Shown here: piece after piece, positions 1 through 8,135 of the stretch
Layout of the letters: the number at the start of each line of letters is the position of its first letter
Numbering within the stretch: the first letter of the stretch is position 1
Virus record (IMG/VR): IMGVR_UViG_3300026518_000006
Location: 1-64,000 of that record
DNA length: 64,000 nt
From: a virus
Reading direction: 5' to 3' (one strand)
Notes under the pieces: generated by a model
Seen by the model: the letters and a program-made list of their open reading frames with translations, nothing else
What the model was told of the DNA's origin: nothing
The model's database searches: none
Position numbers and translations under genes: made by a program

Positions 1-114
1 CAATTATATTTAATATCACAAAGATTAAAACATTTTATGTTTTTAGAAAATATTGAGGTTCCTGATACAGAAATTATGAATTTGAGAGATAGATATTTAG
101 AGTATTTTATTTAA
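1..114 (+). CDS. C-terminal end of a small tailed accessory protein (5' partial)
   Basis: The frame is open from the first base and stops at TAA 112-114. The visible 37 residues are charged and end in RYLEYFI, the tail found on many early proteins of this window. The start lies upstream of the window. No function can be assigned. Confidence 0.6.
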   Translation, partial: QLYLISQRLKHFMFLENIEVPDTEIMNLRDRYLEYFI

Positions 115-163
115 AGTTTAAAGATAATATAATATTAAAACAATATAATAAAAAGAGGGTTTT

Positions 164-408
164 ATGAATATAGATGTGAAACTAACATACAACGATTTAA
201 AGTTATTCCTGAGTGATAAAGATGTTGAAGAAATTGAAAATTTTCCTACACCGACAATACAACAGGCTAAACAAATGAAAAAACTTTGGGAAAGAACATA
301 CGGCTCTACTCTTCTTAGAGGTGAAGATAGGGAAAGTATTATAGGGGGATTATTATGATGAAGCCATATTTAAAAGTCCTAAAAGAATACCCTGAACTGT
401 TTATATAA
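164..408 (+). pseudogene. small tailed protein split by a -1 frameshift
   Basis: An ORF starts at ATG 164 behind AAAAAGAGGG and stops at 356-358. The C-terminal tail (KEYPELFI) lies one frame back and reads to TAA 406-408. A -1 shift in the G5 run at 344-348 joins the two halves into a protein of about 80 residues. Either the G run has lost a base, the ribosome slips there, or the assembly has an error. TATAAT-like boxes lie just upstream (128-133 and 144-149). Function unknown. Confidence 0.55.
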
Positions 409-423
409 GAAGGATAATAAAAA

Positions 424-714
424 ATGAAAAATATAGAAAACGCCCCGTTTAGTGTAGGTTTAACAGTATATCACATAAAAGAGTTTAAGATAACAGAGTT
501 TATTGTGTTTAAACAGAGCAATAATTTTTTTATGGATATATTGGGGAATAGATATTCTAAAAAGAAGTGTTTTTCTGAGAAAAAATACGCTGAGTTTGAA
601 GTATATAAAAATATTAAAAGATTGCTGAATGATAACAAACTTACATTTGAAATGATTGATTCAATCAGAGAAAAGTATAATGAGTACAATAAGACAACAA
701 AACAAATAACATAA
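424..714 (+). CDS. hypothetical protein, 96 aa
   Basis: This ORF begins 15 bases after the previous gene behind an AAGGATAATAA leader and is followed 9 bases later by the next gene, so it sits in the same operon. It has an N-terminal beta-rich half and a charged helical C-terminal half (Lys/Glu/Asn-rich). Unlike most neighbours it ends in KQIT and lacks the shared tail. No family is recognised. Confidence 0.6.
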   Translation: MKNIENAPFSVGLTVYHIKEFKITEFIVFKQSNNFFMDILGNRYSKKKCFSEKKYAEFEVYKNIKRLLNDNKLTFEMIDSIREKYNEYNKTTKQIT

Positions 715-723
715 AGGATAACA

Positions 724-1125
724 ATGGATGATTTTATTAAATACAGAAATGCCCTGAATAATAACTATACAAATTATAATATCACTTACGACAAATATGA
801 GATTAAGTATTTACTTAGCCTTGGTAAAAAAGTTGAGATTATCGAAGTAAAAAAGTATGAATACTCAGACAAAAATACAGAAAAACTTATCGTTAATGGC
901 GTTATCCCTATTTATTTGGGTTGGAGAAAGACATTTAGAGGGGTTGATGATGGTGCAAAATATGGCGTGTATGTGGATAAAAATGATGTTTTAGCTGATA
1001 TTGTGGAGTATTATAAAATCAAGAAGTTGTTATTGAAGAAGTATAAAAAGAACTATGACAATACATTGAAATATATTAAAGATATAGAAGAGGTTATGAA
1101 AGGAAATGAGGAGTATATGATATGA
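724..1125 (+). CDS. small accessory protein, 133 aa, variant tail
   Basis: The start at ATG 724 follows AAAGGATAAC. The protein reads as a beta-rich N-terminal domain (residues about 20-80), then a Lys-rich helix, and ends NEEYMI, a variant of the shared tail. Its stop overlaps the start of the next gene at 1122 (ATGATATGA region), which suggests translational coupling. Function unknown. Confidence 0.65.
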   Translation: MDDFIKYRNALNNNYTNYNITYDKYEIKYLLSLGKKVEIIEVKKYEYSDKNTEKLIVNGVIPIYLGWRKTFRGVDDGAKYGVYVDKNDVLADIVEYYKIKKLLLKKYKKNYDNTLKYIKDIEEVMKGNEEYMI

Positions 1126-1496
1126 TTATTCAGTCTAATAAAGAGATAAAAATATTTTACAACCATTTTGTTGCTGAAGAATTGAATGAAGATGGGTCGC
1201 CAAAATACCAACCACCAACACCTCCTCATAAGATTGACTCTGAAGTGGATAGTTTTGTCCTGAGTAAATCTTTCATTCCTAAAGAGTTGCACATTAAGAT
1301 GGTTCCTGATTATTCAGTTAATGGTGATATAGATAACAGAGAGTATTTTTATGAGCTACACTTAATAGATTATACTATTACCAGTAGAAATTTACAGTTT
1401 ATCAGAATGTTGCTCAAAGTTATAGCTGATTATAGAGCGGAAAAAATTGACTATGATTATAATATTATTGAAAATTACCCCCAAATGTTTGTGTAG
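1122..1496 (+). CDS. small tailed accessory protein, 124 aa
   Basis: It starts at ATG 1122, overlapping the previous stop. The body has alternating beta and helical stretches and ends with NYPQMFV, matching the shared C-terminal tail. No domain is recognised. It belongs to the early plus-strand train of short genes. Confidence 0.65.
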   Translation: MIIQSNKEIKIFYNHFVAEELNEDGSPKYQPPTPPHKIDSEVDSFVLSKSFIPKELHIKMVPDYSVNGDIDNREYFYELHLIDYTITSRNLQFIRMLLKVIADYRAEKIDYDYNIIENYPQMFV

Positions 1497-1504
1497 GGTG
1501 AACA

Positions 1505-1826
1505 ATGTCCGACTTAGAAAAAAATAAGCTTGTTGAGGGTGGTGTATATAGCGTAGATTTTAGTGACTATAGTTTTAGTAGTGAAATAAGCCAAAAAAAA
1601 GAAATCTGTAATTCACATAAGAAGTATCAAAGAAGATAGTTTTATATTTGTATTTGTTATAACAAATAATAATCAACTGAATCCTAATTTTAAGCGTCTG
1701 CAAGCTAAATCCAAAAATTTAAAAATGAGGTATTTAGGGATAAATACAAAAACCGACTCTAATATTAAAACATACCCATTAATACAACAAGAAATAATAA
1801 ACAATTATCCTGAAATTTTAATTTAG
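1505..1826 (+). pseudogene. tailed accessory protein broken at an A8 run
   Basis: ATG 1505 opens a 44-codon frame (MSDLEKNKLVEGGVYSVDF). After the A8 run at 1593-1600 the coding signal continues in the +1 frame (KSVIHIRSIKEDSFIFVFV) to TAG 1824-1826 and ends NNYPEILI, a clear tail. Removing one A restores a single protein of about 106 residues. The break is genuine decay, a slippage-controlled gene, or a homopolymer error in the assembly. Confidence 0.55.
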
Positions 1827-1913
1827 TTTTGCTTTATTCGACTACCCATCTATATTTAAAGCTATATTAAATATTAATTGTGGTACACTTTTATAAAAGA
1901 GATAGGGGTGTTT

Positions 1914-2231
1914 ATGATAAAAGAACTAATTCCAAACAAAATATACTATAGAGGTAATACAAAACCACCATTTTATACAGAAGAAATGGCTACTGTGATA
2001 AATGATGATGGAACTTTTGGGGATGCAACCCATCCCCGTATAAACGCTATTGAGATAGCTTTAAAGTATTGGTGTGAAACAAAAGAAGAAGCAATAGAAA
2101 ATATGATTTCTTATTACTTTACTTTGCGTAATTACAAAGAAGATTTTAATAATAAATCAGATGCGTATAGGGATTTTGTTAACGATATGAAAGAGTATCT
2201 TATTAAACAACACCCTGAGTATTTAGTATAA
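1914..2231 (+). CDS. small tailed accessory protein, 105 aa
   Basis: I choose ATG 1914 (MIKELIPNKIYYRG) behind GAGATAGGGG rather than the in-frame ATG at 1878. Residues 1-50 look like a small beta barrel. They are followed by a T-K-E-E-A-I helix found in several neighbours (for example in the gene at 4285) and the tail KQHPEYLV. Function unknown. Confidence 0.65.
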   Translation: MIKELIPNKIYYRGNTKPPFYTEEMATVINDDGTFGDATHPRINAIEIALKYWCETKEEAIENMISYYFTLRNYKEDFNNKSDAYRDFVNDMKEYLIKQHPEYLV

Positions 2232-2257
2232 AATATCATAAAAATTGAGAGGATAAA

Positions 2258-2611
2258 ATGATTGATTTAGAAAATTTTGGGTATAAATGCTTCAACACAC
2301 AAGAAGACCCGATAATAACAACTACAGAATACCAAAAAAGAATGGACATAATACCTAAATATAAAGATTTCCCAAAGTGTAACACTAACAACAAAATTAT
2401 CATTAATATAGTCCACGCAATAGCACATATAAATGGTGAAAATTTTGAATCATATTCTATGTCTATAGTTCAAGATAGTAATGATATTTGGTGTAATTTA
2501 AAGTTTTATTCATTAAATGAGAAAGATATTTTAAAATACGGTCTTGATGAGTTTGAGGATAGACTTATAGAACTTTGGAAACACAATTATTTTTTACAGT
2601 ATCAGATTTAA
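2258..2611 (+). CDS. hypothetical protein, 117 aa
   Basis: ATG 2258 follows GAGAGGATAAA. The protein is mixed alpha/beta with a histidine-containing central strand and helix (IVHAIAHING) and ends HNYFLQYQI, at best a weak match to the shared tail. No family recognised. Confidence 0.6.
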   Translation: MIDLENFGYKCFNTQEDPIITTTEYQKRMDIIPKYKDFPKCNTNNKIIINIVHAIAHINGENFESYSMSIVQDSNDIWCNLKFYSLNEKDILKYGLDEFEDRLIELWKHNYFLQYQI

Positions 2612-2620
2612 AGAGTAAAT

Positions 2621-2967
2621 ATGAAATTGACAATCAATAACATTTCTATAGTAGATATGCCTATAAAAATAAACAATATCAACGAGCTTAGGCTATTTGC
2701 ACAACTAATAGAAGTTGATTATGATGAATATTTTAAACTTTACAAAGAAGTGGAGATAGAAACATCAAATGTAAGCGATAGGCATTATATGTTTCCTATG
2801 TTGGTTATGGTCAAAAAGAGACATTTTCACGAGAGGTTATGTATGAATTACTTCACAACCCGTATTATCCAACCAAAAAAGAAATGGAATTGTACAACTC
2901 AAAACATTGGCATAAGTACATAGAATTAAAGTGTTTTATTAATAAAGAAATGGAGTACTTCATATGA
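2621..2967 (+). pseudogene. tailed accessory protein with a -1 frameshift at AAAAAG
   Basis: ATG 2621 opens a frame that remains plausible to about residue 66 and then turns Cys/Asn-rich before stopping at 2923. At C-AAA-AAG (2812-2818) the -1 frame continues smoothly as KKETFSREVMYELLHNPYYP and ends KEMEYFI at TGA 2965-2967. The stop overlaps the next start (2964) as ATGA. One A lost from an A6 run, programmed slippage, or a sequencing error would each explain this. Confidence 0.6.
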
Positions 2968-3275
2968 ATTTAATTTTATCCAATCAATTCTGTGAAGAAT
3001 ATAAAAACAAAAAAGAAATATTACATAAAGGTGATATTGTTATTTATAAAGATATAGATACAAAGAGATGGGAAAACTATATTGTAATAGGAAAAGTTGT
3101 ATATACAAGTGCAATTAAAAGCGATAAAGTTAGAATTTTGGCTATTAAGTCATTTGGAAATGATAACTTGAATATGATTTCGGATTATGGGTATGTTATA
3201 ACTAAAAAAATGATAATGTATAAGATAATAGATTTTGAGTTATTTCTTGAAAATAATTCAGAGCATTTTATATAG
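2964..3275 (+). CDS. tailed small protein, first of three tandem paralogs
   Basis: The protein begins NLILSNQFCEEYKNKK and continues HKGDIVIYKD, an SH3/KOW-like beta-barrel pattern, then ends NNSEHFI. The two following genes share the N-terminal element (NQF/DKFCEEYK), the K-G-D-x-V-x-Y strand and the tail, so this looks like a tandem duplication. The start overlaps the previous gene by four bases. Confidence 0.7.
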   Translation: MNLILSNQFCEEYKNKKEILHKGDIVIYKDIDTKRWENYIVIGKVVYTSAIKSDKVRILAIKSFGNDNLNMISDYGYVITKKMIMYKIIDFELFLENNSEHFI

Positions 3276-3284
3276 GTTGTTAAT

Positions 3285-3608
3285 ATGATTATATCAGATA
3301 AATTCTGTGAAGAATATAAATCACAACAAATTAAAAAAGGCGATTATGTGGTTTATAGGTATGAGGATGGTATAGCCCGATATTTAGATGAAGATTATCA
3401 CGAGTACCCTTTTTGTTTGATATATGGGGTAATTGTGTCGGTTTCTCCATTAAAAATAAAAGAGATATGTGTTGTGGGTGGCAAACTCCCTGATGGTCAA
3501 ACATTATGGTCTGATGAATTAGGGATAAGTTTAGATAACAGAAAGATAAAATATGTTATAATAGACAATATTTTGTTTGAACAAACTAATGCGGAGTATT
3601 TTGTATGA
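3285..3608 (+). CDS. tailed small protein, second tandem paralog
   Basis: It starts MIISDKFCEEYKSQQ, closely matching the preceding gene, followed by KKGDYVVYR and a beta-rich core, and ends NAEYFV. The final GTA-TGA overlaps the ATG of the next gene at 3605. No known function; the barrel-like core could bind nucleic acid or protein. Confidence 0.7.
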   Translation: MIISDKFCEEYKSQQIKKGDYVVYRYEDGIARYLDEDYHEYPFCLIYGVIVSVSPLKIKEICVVGGKLPDGQTLWSDELGISLDNRKIKYVIIDNILFEQTNAEYFV

Positions 3609-3913
3609 TTAAGTTTAATAAATTTGGTGTAGAAAAATACAACAATCAAAGGCTAAACAAAAATGATTGGATTATTTATCCTGTATGTAATGGGGAATCA
3701 CCTTATTATTTTAATAATGATTGTTGTTTTATGGTGAGTAAAATCAAAAAAGTAAATGTAGATGCAGTAAAAGCTAAAGAATATGTGCCATTGGGTAGAC
3801 TACCTAAAAATCAAAAAAAGTTTAAAAAAACATTAGTGCATAAAAATGAAATTCTATTTATCATAGCTGATTATAAACTATTCATAAAAAATAACGCAGA
3901 GTATTTTGTATAA
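3605..3913 (+). CDS. tailed small protein, third tandem paralog
   Basis: It begins KFNKFGVEKYNNQRLNKNDW, an eroded copy of the N-terminal element of the two genes before it, and ends with the same NNAEYFV. The start overlaps the previous stop. Divergence between the copies is high at the DNA level, while the tail is kept with different codons. Confidence 0.7.
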   Translation: MIKFNKFGVEKYNNQRLNKNDWIIYPVCNGESPYYFNNDCCFMVSKIKKVNVDAVKAKEYVPLGRLPKNQKKFKKTLVHKNEILFIIADYKLFIKNNAEYFV

Positions 3914-3943
3914 GGACTTAGTAAGGGTGACAAAAACACAGAA

Positions 3944-4288
3944 ATGAAGTGGCTTTTAACTATGGAGGGGGATAAACCCGCCATTTACAGGATTGTAGAT
4001 GAATTCGATGGCTCATATAAAATAGAAGAGAAAAAATACCAATATTACTCTTTCAAATATATAAAGAAACATAGACCAGTAAAACTCTTTAGAACCAAGG
4101 CTTTGGCTACAAAATATATGCGTAAAATAATACCTTTAATACCAAAGGCATTCGAAGAAGATGAAACTATTAAACAGAAAAAAACTGAAATCAAAAAACT
4201 TCAAAACGAATTAAGAGAATACAAGGAGCAAATTCGACACACATTAATTAAAAGAGCTGATAAAGTGTTTCCTGAGTATTTTATATGA
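3944..4288 (+). CDS. tailed accessory protein with coiled coil, 114 aa
   Basis: ATG 3944 (MKWLLTMEGDKPAIY) begins a beta-rich N-terminal half, followed by a predicted coiled coil from about residue 70 to 100 (KKTEIKKLQNELREYKEQI). The protein ends KVFPEYFI. The ATA-TGA stop overlaps the next ATG at 4285. Function unknown. Confidence 0.65.
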   Translation: MKWLLTMEGDKPAIYRIVDEFDGSYKIEEKKYQYYSFKYIKKHRPVKLFRTKALATKYMRKIIPLIPKAFEEDETIKQKKTEIKKLQNELREYKEQIRHTLIKRADKVFPEYFI

Positions 4289-4596
4289 GAACTACAAAAT
4301 TAAAAACAAACACCACCTATTATGTTTGGCATTCAAAATACCCATTTTATAAAGAAGTGGTAATACTTGGTTTTAGTCACGATAACACAAGGTATTATAC
4401 AAAAAAGAAAGAAAAATATGCTATGGTCAGAAATGCTGAAATAACTTTCAAAGATACTAAAGAGCAGGCTATAGCCGATACAGTTAGGAGATATTTTTAT
4501 TATAAACACACAGAAACAGACAGAACTTATTTTCAAGACGAGTTTTTAGAAGAAGTAGAAAAATATACGGACAATTTGCTTGAGTTCTTTGTGTGA
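4285..4596 (+). CDS. tailed accessory protein, 103 aa
   Basis: The start overlaps the previous stop. The N terminus (LKTNTTYYVWHSKYPFYKE) and the T-K-E-Q-A-I helix resemble the gene at 1914-2231, so the two are likely paralogs. It ends NLLEFFV. No family assigned. Confidence 0.65.
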   Translation: MRTTKLKTNTTYYVWHSKYPFYKEVVILGFSHDNTRYYTKKKEKYAMVRNAEITFKDTKEQAIADTVRRYFYYKHTETDRTYFQDEFLEEVEKYTDNLLEFFV

Positions 4597-4609
4597 ATAG
4601 GACAATTAA

Positions 4610-4899
4610 ATGAAACTGATGTTGATATTTCATCATAAAGATTGGTTCTCTAAACGATTTTTTAAAGATAGCGATGGTTGTTTTTGGGAAACAGAAACAT
4701 TAAGGAATGATTTTGAAATAGACAAAATGTTTTCATCACATTTAGAAAGTGAAGAGTTATATCCATCTATATGCCAAGAACTTCAAGGAGATTGTATTAT
4801 TATTGATAGTGATGATTTTAACCAAAAAATATATCAAGCTAAAATGTGGGGCATAAAAAAGTTGTAAATTCTGAGGAACATCCTCAATATTTCATATAA
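4610..4899 (+). pseudogene. tailed protein with its tail behind an A-AAA-AAG slip site
   Basis: ATG 4610 opens an 85-codon frame ending WGIKKL. The heptamer A-AAA-AAG at 4855-4861 is in the phase required for -1 frameshifting. The -1 product continues KKVVNSEEHPQYFI to TAA 4897-4899, a perfect tail. The alternative is a missing A in the run. Either way the full-length product appears to carry the shared tail. Confidence 0.55.
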
Positions 4900-4910
4900 C
4901 TCTATTAAAT

Positions 4911-4935
4911 ATTTTACTTTTTAAAAAAGTAAAAT
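4911..4935. repeat. AT palindrome upstream of an early promoter
   Basis: An inverted repeat of the form ATTTTACTTTTT/AAAAAAGTAAAAT lies between the end of the upstream gene and the promoter at 4969. It is one of six related copies. It could act as a terminator or an operator. Confidence 0.6.
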
Positions 4936-4968
4936 CTTTAAAAGTACTCAAATAGCACTCAAAAACAC

Positions 4969-4997
4969 TTGACTTCTTCTAAAGATTATTGTATAAT
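4969..4997 (+). promoter_or_regulatory. early promoter TTGACT-17-TATAAT
   Basis: TTGACT at 4969-4974 and TATAAT at 4992-4997 are separated by 17 bases. The spacer contains the AAAGATTATTG core shared by the other early promoters. It drives the gene at 5025. Confidence 0.85.
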
Positions 4998-5024
4998 AGG
5001 TATAAAAAGAGATAAAGGATTGAA

Positions 5025-5234
5025 ATGAAGAAAGTAGCTGTTGTTTTTGATGGAAAAAGAGGATATATGTTCTACCGAATTAATGGTGGTTGTAATGATG
5101 GAAAATACAACCAAATGGGATATATCACCAATGAAAACGAGTTGAAAAGTCGAGATGCAGTGTTTTTTGAGAGTGTTGTAGACGCAGGTAATTATATCAC
5201 TGCAAAAAGACGAGAAGCCTATAATCTATGCTAA
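5025..5234 (+). CDS. hypothetical early protein, 69 aa
   Basis: It lies 27 bases downstream of a strong early promoter, with AAAGGA before ATG 5025. The protein (KKVAVVFDGKRGYMFYRING) is beta-rich, small and basic, and ends YNLC without the shared tail. Its last 9 bases overlap the convergent endolysin gene. Function unknown. Confidence 0.7.
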   Translation: MKKVAVVFDGKRGYMFYRINGGCNDGKYNQMGYITNENELKSRDAVFFESVVDAGNYITAKRREAYNLC

Positions 5235-5888
5235 ACCCGCTATCCACATATATATTTCTTTTCGTTTTTCGTAACTATCTGTATATCTATTTATTTTCTT
5301 AGTAACACAGTCTATATGGTCGCATTCGTAACATTTATTTGTATACCAAAAGGCTAAAGCAGTTAATGTGGATACTTCTATAGTATTTATTTCAGCTTCC
5401 AATAATTCAGGAGTTAAGTGTTTTCCTAAAACTTTATTTATTACTTCAGTCATTTTTTCATAATTTTCACGACCTGTTAGTTGAAAATATCCACCCCCTC
5501 TAAATCGATACCCATCACCTGAGTTTATATCCCCATTTCCAATTCTATTTGCATATGCAATATTTCCTATGTTCACTTTGTTCGCTTTCTGTATATATTC
5601 TCTACCCCGCTTTATATAACCATCTCTTTCTGCCCATTTGGGGTTATTTCTATACCGTTTAAAGATTGATTTTAACGCAGACACAGAATAATTAAGATTT
5701 TCTCTTTTTGGTTTTAGGTCATAACCAGTTTCTGCTACTATTTGTGCAAGAAAGAAATTCTCTTGTACTTCAGTTTTAACACCAAATGCTTCTGCCTTTG
5801 AACTAAATACTTTATAAAAAGCATCTATATCTTCTTCAGAAGCCTTTTTAAAAATTTTTTTTAATTTATCTTTAGTTGTATGAATCAT
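5226..5888 (-). CDS. GH19 chitinase-like endolysin
   Basis: This is the probable cell-wall hydrolase for lysis. The 220-residue protein shows the glycoside hydrolase 19 pattern: a catalytic-Glu segment AQIVAETGYD (about residues 47-57) and GDGYRFRGGGYFQLTGRENY (about 123-142), typical of phage GH19 muramidase/chitinase-like lysins. No signal peptide is seen. A small membrane protein is encoded immediately upstream, and a TATAAATA late promoter lies at 6235-6242, consistent with late lysis expression. Confidence 0.85.
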   Translation of the reverse strand: MIHTTKDKLKKIFKKASEEDIDAFYKVFSSKAEAFGVKTEVQENFFLAQIVAETGYDLKPKRENLNYSVSALKSIFKRYRNNPKWAERDGYIKRGREYIQKANKVNIGNIAYANRIGNGDINSGDGYRFRGGGYFQLTGRENYEKMTEVINKVLGKHLTPELLEAEINTIEVSTLTALAFWYTNKCYECDHIDCVTKKINRYTDSYEKRKEIYMWIAGLA

Positions 5889-5905
5889 ATGTTTTCCTTA
5901 TAATA

Positions 5906-6208
5906 TTACTTTTTGTTGTTGTTCAAATAGTCTTTTAAGCTTTCAAGTCTATATATCAATATTCTTTGATTTGAAACTAAATCTTTTTCTAAATTTAGCA
6001 TTTCTCTTAACAATGATGCTATTTCTTTCTCATCTTTAGCACGGTTATAGTCAGAAGAAATTATATTTCTATTCATTTCTTGTATTTCTTGTTTATTTTT
6101 CATTAGCATATTTTGTTGATAATTTTCCATAAAAATAACAACAGCACTAGCTATCAGCATCATCAGACGCTCCAATCCTATATGTTCGTCTTTTTTCTTT
6201 TCTTCCAC
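5906..6208 (-). CDS. small membrane protein, holin or lysis-accessory candidate
   Basis: The 100-residue protein has one hydrophobic segment near residues 14-28 (MMLIASAVVIFM), then a long charged coiled-coil-like region. It shares the late promoter at 6235 with the endolysin 17 bases downstream. Position and single membrane span suggest a holin, antiholin or spanin-like role, but no family motif confirms it. Confidence 0.55.
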   Translation of the reverse strand: MEEKKKDEHIGLERLMMLIASAVVIFMENYQQNMLMKNKQEIQEMNRNIISSDYNRAKDEKEIASLLREMLNLEKDLVSNQRILIYRLESLKDYLNNNKK

Positions 6209-6234
6209 AAGAATTCCTTTCTTTCTAAGTAAGG

Positions 6235-6242
6235 TATTTATA
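6235..6242 (-). promoter_or_regulatory. late promoter TATAAATA (minus strand)
   Basis: A perfect T4-type late box lies 27 bases upstream of the membrane protein and endolysin genes. Confidence 0.7.
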
Positions 6243-6269
6243 ACAATAGTTATATCATCTAAAATATAC

Positions 6270-6734
6270 TCATTTCACACCTAATTCTTTTTCCCCCATA
6301 ACCTTCCAAATAATATTTCTCTCTTTACAAAACTTCTCTGCTTCTTTCCATTTAGCTTGATTTATAGGGTCACTCCATTGTTTTTGTGGCTTTACCTCTA
6401 TCAACATTTTTTTGCCGTCTTTCCACTTCACTAAAAAGTCAGGAAAATATCGGTGCTCTTGTCCATCTTTTGGGCTTATGTATGGGATAGAAAATGGTTC
6501 ACAAGTCCAATATTCAACATCTGTGTTTGTGTCGAGGTATTTCATAAGTTTAAGTTCCCAACCACTTCTATATTCAGGATATACCCCTTTATTCATATAG
6601 TTGTCAAAGGGTTGTTTATACTTATTTTCATTAATAGGTTTATAAAACCCTTTTTTAAATTTGCTTCTGCCTCCATCTTCTTGAACTTGTCGTCTTTTTC
6701 GTTTTCGTGAAAATCGTCTCCCTCTACTAATCAA
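6270..6734 (-). CDS. 4: head completion nuclease, T4 gp4-like
   Basis: The 154-residue protein has a basic N terminus followed by YRSGWELKLMKYLD, a D-V-x-Y-W strand, YFPDFLVKWKDGK and LIEVKP. This is the E...D...ExK nuclease pattern of the T4 gp4 (50/65) head-completion family (T4 gp4 is 150 residues). The family finishes filled heads before tail joining. A TATAAATA late box lies 57 bases upstream at 6791-6798. Confidence 0.85.
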   Translation of the reverse strand: MISRGRRFSRKRKRRQVQEDGGRSKFKKGFYKPINENKYKQPFDNYMNKGVYPEYRSGWELKLMKYLDTNTDVEYWTCEPFSIPYISPKDGQEHRYFPDFLVKWKDGKKMLIEVKPQKQWSDPINQAKWKEAEKFCKERNIIWKVMGEKELGVK

Positions 6735-6790
6735 TGTCTTTCCTTAATAAGTATTTAAACTAAATTTCGCTATAGTGGTTTAATCCAAAA

Positions 6791-6798
6791 TATTTATA
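6791..6798 (-). promoter_or_regulatory. late promoter TATAAATA (minus strand)
   Basis: Perfect late box upstream of the gp4-like gene, inside the divergent intergenic region. Confidence 0.65.
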
Positions 6799-6808
6799 AG
6801 GCTTTAAG

Positions 6809-7366
6809 ATGAGAAAAAACAAAATAAGAAAAATTAAAAAGCAACAACTAAAAACAAAAAGCAAAATTCTAAAAGAGAAACAAGAAACACTCAAAACCTA
6901 TAAGCTAAATTCAGAATATAAAGAGGAAACCCCCAACTTTAATTTTTATGATTATTTTTCAAAATATCTAATAAAAGAAATAAGTGATGATATTACTAAC
7001 AATACTGTCACTTATACTCCTCTGTCAGAAATTGAAAATATTGAAGTAAGTTTCACTTTTGACACTTCAGCATTTCTAAGCGTATACAATGATGATATTC
7101 TTGGTAGTCTTACTGATAGAGATAAAAAGAAAATGAAAGTTTCTGAAACATTGGATGAATATGATAAAGATATAGAACGGCTTCAAAAAATTAAGTACAG
7201 TCTTCCAAATAAATATGGAGGTAGGTCAAATAATAAAAAAAAATTTAGTGGCTATGAAGATAGAAGTAGAATAGCCAATGAAGAAATCAGATTAGATAAA
7301 AAAATCAAAAAATTAATAAAAGAAAAGGAAAATTTCTATAATGAGCACCTTGAATACTTCATATAA
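6809..7366 (+). CDS. tailed coiled-coil protein, 185 aa
   Basis: ATG 6809 follows AAGGCTTTAAG. Residues 1-30 form a strongly basic helix, the centre is beta-rich, and the C-terminal third is a Lys-rich coiled coil ending NEHLEYFI. It is among the longest proteins carrying the shared tail. Function unknown. Confidence 0.7.
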   Translation: MRKNKIRKIKKQQLKTKSKILKEKQETLKTYKLNSEYKEETPNFNFYDYFSKYLIKEISDDITNNTVTYTPLSEIENIEVSFTFDTSAFLSVYNDDILGSLTDRDKKKMKVSETLDEYDKDIERLQKIKYSLPNKYGGRSNNKKKFSGYEDRSRIANEEIRLDKKIKKLIKEKENFYNEHLEYFI

Positions 7367-7604
7367 TTTTCCTTTGACTGTTGATGAAAGAGAAATGTTG
7401 TTAGAAAAAGCCAAAACAAATATATTGGTAATTAAATATGTTAAAAAAGACATAGAAAAACACAAAGAAAGAGAAAAGTTAATCAAGAATTATTTAGAAG
7501 AGAGAGCTTGGGGCAAAAAACTACAAGCTCTTGAGAATAAATTAAATGATTTTGAAAAAGAACTCCAAGAGGTAATTGATAAAGCTCCTGAGCTCTTTAT
7601 TTGA
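7341..7604 (+). CDS. tailed coiled-coil protein, 87 aa
   Basis: The frame starts at ATG 7341, inside the last codons of the previous gene, so the true start may be later. The body is almost entirely helical and charged and ends KAPELFI. The last bases overlap the convergent gene at 7597. Function unknown. Confidence 0.6.
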   Translation: MSTLNTSYNFPLTVDEREMLLEKAKTNILVIKYVKKDIEKHKEREKLIKNYLEERAWGKKLQALENKLNDFEKELQEVIDKAPELFI

Positions 7605-8127
7605 AATCTTTATCTGCATAGTGCCACTCAGGGAAACTTATAGACGCTGAAGCCAACCACATATCTTCAGGCATTTGAATTACTTTTTGTGAGACTCTTC
7701 GTATTGCATATCTTCTTAATATAGGGGTGCCCTCAAATCTTTTAATTAAAGGCTTCACATCTTCATACATTAAATCAGGCTTCTTTTCCAACATTTCCAA
7801 TACCAACGAAGCCAATAGTACCCGCTGTTTTTCAGGCATCCAATGAATATTAAGTCCTAAAAAGTGTTTTTTATTCTGTCTTGAAAGCCCTAAAGACACA
7901 ACCAAAGGGTTTTTATCAAACTTTTTATCTTTATGAATCGCATCATATTTGAATGTTATCAGACTCCCAGGTTTAAAATTCTTAGGTGTTTTCTTTGTGG
8001 TGTACTCTTTTTTGTTTTTAATAATACTTTTTTTGATTTTCTTTAAGGTTTTCTTTGTGGCTTTAAAAAAGTCTTTTGCTTTTTTATAAGCTTTTTTAAA
8101 TATGTTTTCATTTAGGCAGTCACTCAT
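7597..8127 (-). CDS. late phage protein of unknown function, 176 aa
   Basis: A very basic N-terminal region (residues 9-45) precedes a domain with FKPGSLITFKYDA, DKNPLVVSLGL and FLGLNIHWMP. This motif set is familiar from uncharacterised virion-associated proteins of T4-like marine phages. It lies directly downstream of another late minus-strand gene and probably shares the late box at 8848. A DNA-binding head or tail component is possible but not shown. Confidence 0.6.
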   Translation of the reverse strand: MSDCLNENIFKKAYKKAKDFFKATKKTLKKIKKSIIKNKKEYTTKKTPKNFKPGSLITFKYDAIHKDKKFDKNPLVVSLGLSRQNKKHFLGLNIHWMPEKQRVLLASLVLEMLEKKPDLMYEDVKPLIKRFEGTPILRRYAIRRVSQKVIQMPEDMWLASASISFPEWHYADKDFK

Positions 8128-8135
8128 AAATATCC

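Noticed and set aside
6809-7604. Assignment of the two coiled-coil genes as tail fibre or scaffold proteins
   Set aside because: They carry the early-type tail, lie opposite to the late genes around them and have no structural-protein motif.
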